Below are positions 8,538 to 24,383 of a DNA stretch of 64,000 nucleotides, piece after piece. Made by a program: the position numbers and the translations under genes. This stretch comes from Hydrogenophilales bacterium (GTDB lineage Bacteria > Pseudomonadota > Gammaproteobacteria > Burkholderiales > Thiobacillaceae), in NCBI GenBank assembly GCA_016719465.1, contig JADJYY010000025.1, positions 1 to 64,000 on the forward strand, given 5' to 3'. The stretch's first letter is position 1, and each line of letters opens with the position of its first letter. Under the pieces are notes generated by a model. It was not told where the DNA came from, did no database searches, and saw nothing but the letters and a program-made list of their open reading frames with translations.

Positions 8538-9721
8538 AGCCGCTCACAAGAAACACGCAGGGCCGCCCCAAGTGGTTCTTGGCCCCCCTGGGGGGTGACG
8601 CTGTCCAAAGGAGGGTGTCGGGGGCTGTATTCCTCTTGATACCCGTTCTCTGCCTGGCCATGGCGACGATTGCCTACGCCGGTGACGGCCACGACCATGG
8701 CGACGCGCCCCCCGCCGCCAACAGCAACGGCCCCAAACGCCTGCCCGATGGCGGCGTCTTCCTGCCCAAGTCGGCGCAACGCCAGATTGGCGTGCGCACC
8801 CTGCCGGTGGAGGCAGGCGCGCTCCCGCGATCCTTCGAACTCTCCGGCAAGGTGGTCATGGACCCGAATGCCGGCGGCAAGGTACAGGCCCTCATCGCCG
8901 GACGGCTGGAACCCGGCCCGCGCGGTTTCCCCAGCCTCGGTCAACGGGTCAACAAGGGCGAGGTGCTGGCCTGGGTGGTGCCGTCCACGGACACGCTCGG
9001 GCGTTCCAGCCAGGCGGCTCAGGTGGCCGAACTGCGCGCCGCCAAGGGCTTGGCCGAGAAGCGCCTGGTCCGCCTGAAGGAACTCGCCGACACCATCCCA
9101 CGCAAGGAGATCGAGGCCGCCGAGAGCGAGATCGACAGCCTCAACGGGCGCATCGCTGCCCTGGGGGCCGGACTCTCCAACCGCGATGCCCTGGTCGCGC
9201 CGGTCTCCGGCATCGTCGCCATGAGCAATGCCGTGGCCGGCCAGGTGGTCGAGGCGCGCGAGTCGGTGTTCGAGGTGGTCGATCCCAAGCGCCTGCGCAT
9301 CGAGGCGCTGGCCTATGACACCGCACAGGCCCTGGACGTGGTGTCCGGCAGCCTGGCGGTGGGCGACGCGCGGGTGCCACTGGCCTTCGTCGGCGCTGCC
9401 CGCAGCCTGCGCGAACAGGCCCTGCCGCTGATGTTCCGGGGCGAGGGCAACGCCTTGGAGAACCTGGCGGTGGGCCAGCCAGTGAAGGTCTATGCCCTGA
9501 CTAAAAGCACGGTGCAGGGCTATCGCGTGCCGGCGGCGGCGCTGGTGAAGAACCCGGCCAACCAGACCATCGTCTGGGTCAAGGCCGTACCGGAGCGCTT
9601 CGAGCCGCGCACGGTGACCGTGGAACCCCTGGATGGCGCGAACGTGGCGGTGACCGCCGGCCTGAAGGCGGGCGACCGGGTGGTGGTGCGCGCCGCGACC
9701 CTGGTCAATCAGGTGCGTTGA
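8534..9721 (+). CDS. czcB: RND efflux periplasmic adaptor (CzcB-like)
   Basis: A 395-residue membrane fusion protein. After the N-terminal membrane segment (FLLIPVLCLAMATIAYA) comes GDGHDHGDAP, then beta-barrel, lipoyl and coiled-coil parts (GKVVMDPNAGGKVQALIAGRL, VAELRAAKGLAEKRLVRLKEL) and the C-terminal AGLKAGDRVVVRAATLV region. It links the inner-membrane pump CzcA to the outer-membrane CzcC. The first 20-30 residues (TRNTQGRPKWFLAPLGGDAV) are encoded by a copy of a GC-rich intergenic repeat that also lies between this gene and czcA, so the true start may be further in, and the extension may be a repeat insertion. Confidence 0.85.
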   Translation: MKPLTRNTQGRPKWFLAPLGGDAVQRRVSGAVFLLIPVLCLAMATIAYAGDGHDHGDAPPAANSNGPKRLPDGGVFLPKSAQRQIGVRTLPVEAGALPRSFELSGKVVMDPNAGGKVQALIAGRLEPGPRGFPSLGQRVNKGEVLAWVVPSTDTLGRSSQAAQVAELRAAKGLAEKRLVRLKELADTIPRKEIEAAESEIDSLNGRIAALGAGLSNRDALVAPVSGIVAMSNAVAGQVVEARESVFEVVDPKRLRIEALAYDTAQALDVVSGSLAVGDARVPLAFVGAARSLREQALPLMFRGEGNALENLAVGQPVKVYALTKSTVQGYRVPAAALVKNPANQTIVWVKAVPERFEPRTVTVEPLDGANVAVTAGLKAGDRVVVRAATLVNQVR

Positions 9722-9800
9722 CATGAAACGACCCCCACGCTCACTTCGTTCGCTGACCCCCGAGGGGGCTCAGGCCTCCCTTGGGGCGGCCCTGCTGGAG
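9722..9800. repeat. GC-rich dispersed repeat between czcB and czcA (second copy in czcB 5' end)
   Basis: The spacer contains GACCCCCACGCTCACTTCG, then CCCCGAGGGGGCTCAGG and TTGGGGCGGCCC, a palindrome-rich unit. The start of the adaptor gene (about 8559-8615) has the same layout in the opposite direction: GGGCCGCCCCAAG, then GCCCCCCTGGGGGGT. Similar units are common between genes in Burkholderiales and relatives. Confidence 0.55.
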
Positions 9801-9807
9801 GCCTGAC

Positions 9808-12927
<3,120 letters not shown>

Positions 12928-12968
12928 TGTTCAACCTTCGTTCACATTCCCCAAGGAAAGGAAACACC

Positions 12969-13364
12969 ATGAAATCCATCCATCTACTTGCCGCCCTGGC
13001 CTTCGGACTGAGCAACGGCGCCTTCGCGGCCGGCGGCCACGACCATGCCCACGAACACACCACGCTGCATGGCGGCGTGGTGGCCGAGGCCAAGGACATC
13101 GACTTCGAACTGGTCGCCAAACCGGACAGCCTGCGCCTCTATGTGCGCGACCACGGCAAACCGGTCGAGGTTGGGAACAGCAACGCCAAGGCGAAAGCCA
13201 AGCTGACCCTATTGGGCGGCGGCGCGAAGCAGGAGGTCGAACTCAAGCCGGCGGGCGACCGGTTTGAAGCCACCGGGCAGTTCAAGGTGGCCGAAGCGAA
13301 GGCTGTGGCCCTGGTGGAGATTCCTGGCAAACCCGCCGTGACCGTGCGCTTCGTGCTGCGCTGA
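12969..13364 (+). CDS. His-rich periplasmic metal-binding protein of the czc operon
   Basis: A 131-residue protein starting MKSIHLLAALAFGLSNGAFA (signal peptide), preceded by AAGGAAAGG. The mature protein opens GGHDHAHEHTTLHGGVVAEAKD, a likely metal ligand cluster, then a small beta-sandwich-like region rich in lysine and valine, ending KPAVTVRFVLR. It lies 41 bp after the pump gene in the same direction. Function as a periplasmic metal buffer or sensor is inferred from the histidines and position; no named family is certain. Confidence 0.7.
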   Translation: MKSIHLLAALAFGLSNGAFAAGGHDHAHEHTTLHGGVVAEAKDIDFELVAKPDSLRLYVRDHGKPVEVGNSNAKAKAKLTLLGGGAKQEVELKPAGDRFEATGQFKVAEAKAVALVEIPGKPAVTVRFVLR

Positions 13365-13399
13365 AGCCAGTAACTCATCCCGATTGAAAGGAGATTGAT

Positions 13400-13792
13400 A
13401 TGAGGCGACTAATACTGATCCTGCCCTTGATCGCCCTGACGGGCTGTGCCTCCAATGTGGCTCTCAAAGATGCCAGCGATGCAACACAGGCCGTGGGCAC
13501 ACTGACTTTGACGTGGCTTATCCACAATTCCATGGAGGTGACGCTGGATGGCAAGCGTTACGTGGGCGAATGGGATAGCGAGCGTTGTTTGAACGTGGAA
13601 TGCCGAGGTGTCTATGGAAATGTGGCCAAAGTACATCGTCGTCATATCGACAAGGGCCAGGCGATCTTGGAATCCAGGGAGGGCGACCGCCTGGACTGCG
13701 AGTGGGTGAGCCACCTGCCCGATGTTCAGGGCACATGTCGGGCGCGGGATGGCAGAGTGTTCAAGTTGGTGGAGTCTCGGTCAAAGTCGTGA
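13400..13792 (+). CDS. Small lipoprotein of unknown function
   Basis: A 130-residue protein with AAAGGAG six bases ahead of the ATG. MRRLILILPLIALTGCAS is a lipoprotein signal with lipobox LTGC. The mature part has a glycine-rich helical stretch, then VTLDGKRYVGEWDSERC and GTCRARDGRVFKLVESR, suggesting a small beta domain with two or three cysteines. It is the last gene of the czc-direction cluster. No family recognised. Confidence 0.65.
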   Translation: MRRLILILPLIALTGCASNVALKDASDATQAVGTLTLTWLIHNSMEVTLDGKRYVGEWDSERCLNVECRGVYGNVAKVHRRHIDKGQAILESREGDRLDCEWVSHLPDVQGTCRARDGRVFKLVESRSKS

Positions 13793-13854
13793 GCACAAGG
13801 TGCGGTGGATCCGGCCGGCTCTGCTGATCCTGGACGGATGGCTACGTCGCCGTT

Positions 13855-13953
13855 ATGGTAGTCGCGGCCGTGATTCTGTTGGTCATGGTCGGTGGGTTAC
13901 ACGGCAAACGGTCAGCACCAGCTGTCCAGCTTCTACTGAAACGCGACAGCTAG
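13855..13953 (+). other. Possible truncated small membrane ORF ending in a repeat
   Basis: Thirty-two codons (MVVAAVILLVMVGGLHGKRS...) with one hydrophobic segment. Its TAG stop is the first three bases of the palindromic element at 13951, so the frame may be a gene cut by that element. Upstream there is no clear ribosome site. The rest of 13793-14239 holds only this and the repeat. Confidence 0.25.
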
Positions 13954-14114
13954 TGGTCTGCCTCCGGAATAGAGGGACAAATAAAACGGATGGATTTTTC
14001 CGCGGGGCAAGGCGCGAGGAGGCGCCATAGCCAAGACTATGGCAACAACGAGCAACGCCGCCATGCGGGAAAAGACGCCGTTTTATGTTCCGATATTTCG
14101 GAAGCAGACCACTA
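13951..14114. repeat. 164-bp palindromic element (TAGTGGTCTGC...CCACTA)
   Basis: The left end TAGTGGTCTGCCTCCGGAAT pairs with the right end ...CGGAAGCAGACCACTA, and complementarity continues inward (AATAAAACGG versus CCGTTTTATG) to a core of GCCATAGCC/ACTATGGC. End bases and core match the element at 3726-3891; a solo end lies at 6165. Confidence 0.75.
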
Positions 14115-14239
14115 AGGCTTCAGCGCCTTTACTGAACGGCTTGCACCCATGTGCGGCCCCTTGCCATGATCACTGGCGCCTGCCCGGGAAGGCTTCCTGG
14201 CCCGTCCGGCAGCGATAACCTTGACCCGGGAGAGCCGAC

Positions 14240-15334
14240 ATGCGGGTAATCAAGATCTTTCTTGCGTCGTCCGAGGAACTGAAGGAGGACCGGCGCGCCT
14301 TCGAGCTCATGATCGGGCGCCTGAACAAGCATTGGCGACAACGGGACATCCTGCTCGACCTGGTGGTCTGGGAATACTTTCTCGATGCCATGACCGGCGC
14401 GGGCCTGCAGAAGGAATACAACCAGGCGATACGCGATTGCGACATCTTCGTGATGATGTTTTTCACCAGGGTGGGGCGATACACCCTGGAGGAATTCGAG
14501 GCCGCGTTGGCCGACATGGCCACCGGCGACGGCCCGCACATCTACACGTATTTCAAGAACGACTTCATCCTCACCGGCGACATCGGCGAGGGCATCAAGA
14601 GCCTGCTCGACTTCAAGGCGAGGCTGCGCGAGTTGCAACATTACGTAACCCAATACCGCAACACGGAGGATCTGCAATGGCAGTTCAGCCGCCAGCTGGA
14701 GATGCTGTACGGCGACGTCGCCGGCTCCTTCGAGATCACCGATGCCACCCCCCAGGCGAAGATCGACGAGAACGCCCTGGTACTGGGCTATCGCCAGCTT
14801 TTCGACGTCGGCGGCTCGCAAGCGGTGGATCCCAAGCATCTGGGCGCGGCGGTGCAAAAGGCCGGCAGCCGCATTCGCGGCGCGATCTTCAACCTGGCCC
14901 AGGACGTGCGGCGGGAAAACTGGGCCACGGACAAGCACCTGATGGCGCGCACCATCCCCATCTTCGAAGCCCTGGTCCGGGCGGACCCCAAGTGGCACGC
15001 CTACCACGGGCAGCTGGGTTACGCGCTCAAGGACCAGGCGGAACCGGATTGGCGACGGGCGAAGGCATGTCTGGACCAGGCTGTGGAGTTGCGCGGCGAC
15101 CAGGTCGGCGAGGGGCTCTACTACCAGTTCAACCGGGCCCTGTGCGCGATCAATCTCGATGCCAATTATGCCGGCCGCAAGCCGGCGGATGCGGCCACGC
15201 GGGAACAGGTCGTGGGCATCCTCAAGCAGGCGCGCCGCGATCTGGACGACGACTGGGACAACCTGCTGGCCACCCCCGACGCGGCCGACATCCGCACCTG
15301 GCTCAATCTCAACGGGTCGCCGCGGCTGCGTTGA
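14240..15334 (+). CDS. DUF4062/TIR-like domain protein with helical TPR-like C-terminus
   Basis: A 364-residue protein with GGGAG seven bases before the ATG. MRVIKIFLASSEELKEDRRAFE with LVVWEYFLDAMTGAGLQKEYN and CDIFVMMFFTRVGRYTLEEFE is the pattern of DUF4062-like/TIR-like domains, which are related to the nucleoside-processing TIR fold. Residues about 175-364 form helical repeats (HLMARTIPIFEALVRADPKW, YYQFNRALCAINLDANY) like the TPR region seen in the large CHAT protein downstream. It opens the effector island. By analogy it may be an NAD-related or signalling TIR-type effector with a protein-interaction tail; catalytic residues were not confirmed. Confidence 0.65.
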   Translation: MRVIKIFLASSEELKEDRRAFELMIGRLNKHWRQRDILLDLVVWEYFLDAMTGAGLQKEYNQAIRDCDIFVMMFFTRVGRYTLEEFEAALADMATGDGPHIYTYFKNDFILTGDIGEGIKSLLDFKARLRELQHYVTQYRNTEDLQWQFSRQLEMLYGDVAGSFEITDATPQAKIDENALVLGYRQLFDVGGSQAVDPKHLGAAVQKAGSRIRGAIFNLAQDVRRENWATDKHLMARTIPIFEALVRADPKWHAYHGQLGYALKDQAEPDWRRAKACLDQAVELRGDQVGEGLYYQFNRALCAINLDANYAGRKPADAATREQVVGILKQARRDLDDDWDNLLATPDAADIRTWLNLNGSPRLR

Positions 15335-15503
15335 TCGCGTCACAAGGGATGGACACGAGGCATGGACACTCGGGATGGACACTTGCCGACAGGGTCATTT
15401 CCGACCCACTCCATCCCCACCCATCCCCTCCGACCGGGTTCGCCATGACCCATCTTCCGCCCGCCCGGCGCGGCAAGCCCCTGATAACAAGGGGTCCGGC
15501 GCA

Positions 15504-15519
15504 TGGCACGCCCCTTGCG
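15504..15519 (+). promoter_or_regulatory. Sigma-54-like promoter of the caspase gene
   Basis: TGGCACGCCCCTTGCG matches TGGCACG-N4-TTGC, with G in place of the final A/T. It is 86 bases upstream of the caspase-like start at 15606, in a 270-bp gap after the preceding gene. Confidence 0.7.
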
Positions 15520-15605
15520 GTCATGAAATCGGGCGCCCGTCCGGATTGCCCGGATGGCAATGAAATTCCCGATCCCGGAGATCGAAACCCGTCGGAGGAG
15601 ACACC

Positions 15606-16397
15606 ATGAGCAAGAAAGCGCTGTGCATCGGCATCAACGATTACCCCGGCACCGACAGCGACCTGTCCGGCTGCGTCAACGACGCCGCCGACTGGGCGGC
15701 GGAACTGGGCAAACGCGGTTACGAGGTGGCCAGGATGCTGGACAAGAAGGCCACCCACGCGGCCATGACCAAGGCCATCGGCGGCCTGATCAAGAACGCG
15801 AAGAGCGGGGATACCCTGGTCATCACCTACTCAGGCCACGGCACCTGGGTGCCGGACAGTTCCGGCGACGAGCCCGACGGCCGCGACGAGGGCCTGTGCC
15901 CCTACGACATCGGCAGCGTCGGCCCCCTGCTGGACGACGATATCCGGGCCATGTTCGCCAAGCGCGGCGCCGGCGTGCGCATCATCCTGATCTCCGACAG
16001 TTGCCATTCCGGCACGGTGACCCGGGGCCGGGAGGACGACCTGGACCCGGGCATGCCCCGCGCCCGCTTCCTGCCCCTGGAAGCCTGGATGCCCAAGGGC
16101 GAACTGCCGCGCGCCAGCGCCCGGCCCGCCACGCTGGTGAGCGGCCTGCGCCGCAGCGGCAGCGACCTGCTGCTGGCCGGTTGCATGGATACGGAATACT
16201 CCTGGGACACCAGCTTCCAGGGCCGTCCCAACGGCGCCTTCACCTACTACGCGCTGAAGAGCCTGCGCGATGCCAAGCCCGCCACCTATGGGGCCTGGTT
16301 CAACGCCATCCGCGCCTATCTGCCCTCGACCAAGCTGCCCCAGTCGCCGCAAATCCTTGGGTCGGCGGTGGCGCAACGGTTCAAGGTGTTCGAGTGA
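15606..16397 (+). CDS. Caspase-like peptidase (C14, metacaspase-type)
   Basis: A 263-residue protein with GGAGGAG before the ATG. The p20-like domain reads KKALCIGINDYPGTDSDLSG at the start. The catalytic dyad is His78 in TLVITYSGHGT and Cys133 in ILISDSCHSGT, the classic arrangement, and acidic residues (SGDEPDGRDEGLCPYD) lie between them. Metacaspases cut after basic residues and serve in programmed cell death or in abortive phage defence. It has no membrane or repeat domain of its own, so targeting probably depends on neighbours. It has a private sigma-54-like promoter, and 198 bp of repeat-rich spacer separate it from the giant CHAT gene. Confidence 0.88.
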   Translation: MSKKALCIGINDYPGTDSDLSGCVNDAADWAAELGKRGYEVARMLDKKATHAAMTKAIGGLIKNAKSGDTLVITYSGHGTWVPDSSGDEPDGRDEGLCPYDIGSVGPLLDDDIRAMFAKRGAGVRIILISDSCHSGTVTRGREDDLDPGMPRARFLPLEAWMPKGELPRASARPATLVSGLRRSGSDLLLAGCMDTEYSWDTSFQGRPNGAFTYYALKSLRDAKPATYGAWFNAIRAYLPSTKLPQSPQILGSAVAQRFKVFE

Positions 16398-16431
16398 GGC
16401 AGTCTGGCTGATCGTTCCGAATGAAAGGCCG

Positions 16432-16505
16432 CTCCCCCTCCCCTCCTCCCCCGCACGCGGGGGAGGTGTCCGCTCCCTCCCCGTTTACGGGGAGGGTTGG
16501 GGTGG
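16432..16505. repeat. GC-rich hairpin repeat, CCTCCCC...GGGGAGG family
   Basis: Two nested palindromes (CCTCCCCCGCACGCGGGGGAGG and CTCCCTCCCCGTTTACGGGG, then AGGGTTGGGGTGGGGAG). Related copies sit at 49630-49715 and 52160-52250. The hairpins could end transcription, but there is no T-run. Confidence 0.6.
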
Positions 16506-16595
16506 GGAGTACGGTCCAATCCACCTTTGGCGCCCCAGGCGCCCTATAACCGCACAACAGAAGCGCCCCCAGTCCGCATCAGTGAGGAAAACACC

Positions 16596-22154
<5,559 letters not shown>

Positions 22155-22171
22155 ACGCCCGGGAGAACGAC

Positions 22172-22738
22172 ATGGCCAACCACGCGAACACCCCACTGGA
22201 AGCCCTCAGCCTCGCCAGCCTGGCGCCCCGGGACCCCATCGCCCCCAATTTCCGCTTCTATGAACTCACCCTCTCCGAACTCGCCAGCCGGCTCGGCGTG
22301 AACAACAGCTTCCCCGGCGACAGGGAGATGCGCGCCGCCGTCCATCTGGCGCGGAACGTCCTGCAACCCATCCGCAAGCATTACGGAAGCTTCACCCCCA
22401 ACAGCGTGTTCCGCGGCCAGGAACTGGAGCGGGTGCTGAAGCGCAAGCCGTCCGGCTGGCTCAGCACCAGCCAGCACACCCAGGGCTGCGCCTGCGATCT
22501 GGAGATCGTCGCCAAGAGCACCCTGGAAGTGGCCCGCTGGGCGGCGAACAACCTGCCGGCCTACGACCAGATCATCTGCGAGTGCTACGACCCGCGCGAA
22601 GGTCCCAACTCCGGCTGGGTGCACATCTCGTTGAAACCGCCGGGACAGGGGACCAACCGGAAGCAGCTGCTGAGCTATGTGCGCGACCCGGCCAGCGGCG
22701 GCCTGGTGTATGTGCCGGGCCTGCGGGAGAGTCCGTGA
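22172..22738 (+). CDS. M15-type (DD-carboxypeptidase-like) zinc peptidase
   Basis: A 188-residue protein with GGGAG seven bases before the ATG, 17 bp after the CHAT gene. The layout FRFYELTLSELASRLGV, then RNVLQPIRKHYGSFTPNSVF, then the zinc motif SQHTQGCACDLEI (His and Asp ligands), and GWVHISL for the last His, matches the M15A peptidases. That group includes phage endolysin-type peptidoglycan peptidases (L-Ala-D-Glu or D-Ala-D-Ala cleaving). The usual NSGYRS segment is altered (NSVFRGQ). No signal peptide is seen, so it acts in the cytoplasm or needs a partner for export. Within an effector island it could be a lysis effector. Confidence 0.75.
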   Translation: MANHANTPLEALSLASLAPRDPIAPNFRFYELTLSELASRLGVNNSFPGDREMRAAVHLARNVLQPIRKHYGSFTPNSVFRGQELERVLKRKPSGWLSTSQHTQGCACDLEIVAKSTLEVARWAANNLPAYDQIICECYDPREGPNSGWVHISLKPPGQGTNRKQLLSYVRDPASGGLVYVPGLRESP

Positions 22739-23038
22739 AAGGCCGGGAATCCATGCGTGGCCAGTCAGCCTCGTCCTGGGTACGAAGCTTCCCACGCCTG
22801 CCTCCCCCTCTGGAAAAGCCCCCATACGGGGATAAGGGGGATCGAGGGAGATTCATCAAGGTTTGAGCGTGGGCTGCGGAACGACGAATCCCCCCTGCCC
22901 CCCTTTTCCAAAGGGGGGGGGAACAGATCGCGCCGGACCGGCATCGCCCACCGGCCTTTGCCCGAGGCGGCAACTGCTACTATCAAAGGCATAAGGAAGC
23001 AGCAGCGGCAATCCATTTCAGCAACAAGGCGAGGACGC
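22739..23038. repeat. Spacer with paired inverted GC-rich repeats (CCCCCTTT...AAAGGGGG family)
   Basis: Two copies face each other at about 22797-22850 (TGGAAAAGCCCCCATACGGG, then AAGGGGGATCGAGGGAG) and 22888-22921 (AATCCCCCCTGCCCCCC, then TTTTCCAAAGGGGGG). Other family members are at 48283-48335 and, in frame, inside the radical SAM gene near 36630-36690. No gene is evident in the 300 bp; AAGGCGAGGAC near 23036 serves the next gene. Confidence 0.6.
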
Positions 23039-24319
23039 ATGCCCTACGACTTCTTCTTCAGCTACCGTCGCGCCGACTTCGGCGCCCCCATGCGGGAGTT
23101 CTTCACCGACCTGGGCGAGGAGGTGCGCAAGCTGCGCGGCCTGGACAAGCACGAGAACCCGGCGTTCTTCGACCAGGAAAGCATCGAGACCGGCGACAAC
23201 TGGGACGCGGCCCTGCTCGCCGCCCTGCAGCAGAGCCGCGTGCTGGTGCCCCTGTACTCGCCGGCCTATTTCAGGAGCGAGTATTGCGGCAAGGAATGGC
23301 AGCTGTTCCAGCTGCGCCGCGAGGCCCATGCCGCGCGGCAAGGGGGCCCGCAGCCGGCCGTGATCCGGCCGGTGGTGTGGATTCCCATCCGTCGCGATAA
23401 CAGGCTCACCCTGCCGGACAACGTCAGCCTGGCGGTCAAGCGGGTGCAATACACCTGGGGGGAAGAGGATTCCGAAATCAACCAGCAGGGCCTGGAGCAG
23501 ATGGTGCGGCTGAAGGCCGGCCACGCCCAGCTCTACTGGGATTTCGTGCGCGACTTCGCCGAGGGCATCAAGGACGCCATCGAACAGGTCGATCTGCCGC
23601 CCCTGGCGCCGGCGCCGGCCCTGGCCGACATCCCTTCCGCCTTCGGCATCGCGCAATCCACGGTTGGCGCCACCCCAATCCCCACCCAGCCCGGCTTCCG
23701 CCGCCACGTGCGCTTCATCTTCGCCGCCCTGGACCCGGTGCGTCTGGGCGCCGGGCGCGATCCCGCGCCCTACCAGGACACGGGCGGCCCGGACTGGAAA
23801 CCCTTCTACCCCGATCTGCAGCGGCGCATCGGCGCCCTGGCCGCGCACATCGTCTCGGATGCCGACCTGGATTTCGACAGCGACCAGGTCGAGCTCACCA
23901 ACGACCTGGCCGGCGCCGTGCGCGCGGCCCTCAAGGAAGGCAAGCCGGTGGTGGTGTTCGTCGACCGCTGGTCGCTGTACGCCAGCCAGAGTTTCCAGGA
24001 CATCTTCCGCGAGTTCGACGAACAGAACTTCAACAACTGCGCCGTGCTGCTGCCCTGGAACCCGGGCGACCCCGAACTGGCGGCCAACAAGGACAACATC
24101 GACCAGGTGGTGCATGACGTGCTGCGTTTCCACAGCCAGTACACGCCCTCCTCGCCCTACTACTGCAAGGACGTAGGCTCGGTGGACGAGCTGCGCGAAA
24201 CCCTGCGCACGGTGCTCAACCAGATCCAGGCCGAGATGCGCCGCAACGCCCCGGTGCGCCGCGTGGCGGGTGGCATCGCCCGGCCCATCGTGGCCGGGCC
24301 GGGCGGGGTGGCGCCATGA
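23039..24319 (+). CDS. TIR domain protein, FxsC-like
   Basis: A 426-residue protein. Residues 1-150 are a TIR domain: PYDFFFSYRRADFGAPMREF, AFFDQESIETGDNWDAALLA, LQQSRVLVPLYSPAYFRSEYCGKEW (the SEYC-x-E segment holds the likely catalytic Glu region). Residues about 220-420 form a second domain (RRHVRFIFAALDPVRLGAGR, KPVVVFVDRWSLYASQSFQD) of the type found in FxsC proteins, a TIR-like pair domain. Bacterial TIRs often hydrolyse NAD or make signal nucleotides. The next gene, 64 bp downstream, is a ParA-like ATPase, a pairing described for TIR-FxsC loci. The N-terminal part before 23039 is repeat DNA, so the ATG at 23039 is preferred. Confidence 0.78.
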   Translation: MPYDFFFSYRRADFGAPMREFFTDLGEEVRKLRGLDKHENPAFFDQESIETGDNWDAALLAALQQSRVLVPLYSPAYFRSEYCGKEWQLFQLRREAHAARQGGPQPAVIRPVVWIPIRRDNRLTLPDNVSLAVKRVQYTWGEEDSEINQQGLEQMVRLKAGHAQLYWDFVRDFAEGIKDAIEQVDLPPLAPAPALADIPSAFGIAQSTVGATPIPTQPGFRRHVRFIFAALDPVRLGAGRDPAPYQDTGGPDWKPFYPDLQRRIGALAAHIVSDADLDFDSDQVELTNDLAGAVRAALKEGKPVVVFVDRWSLYASQSFQDIFREFDEQNFNNCAVLLPWNPGDPELAANKDNIDQVVHDVLRFHSQYTPSSPYYCKDVGSVDELRETLRTVLNQIQAEMRRNAPVRRVAGGIARPIVAGPGGVAP

Positions 24320-24383
24320 GCGCCCCCGCCCGTCCGCGTGAAGGGGGCGTCGGATGGTCGCACGGCGACCGGAGGGTAGTTCA

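Noticed and set aside
14150..14175. TGTGCGGCCCCTTGCC before the DUF4062-like gene as a sigma-54 promoter
   Set aside because: Only the -12 half fits; the -24 element matches at three of six positions.
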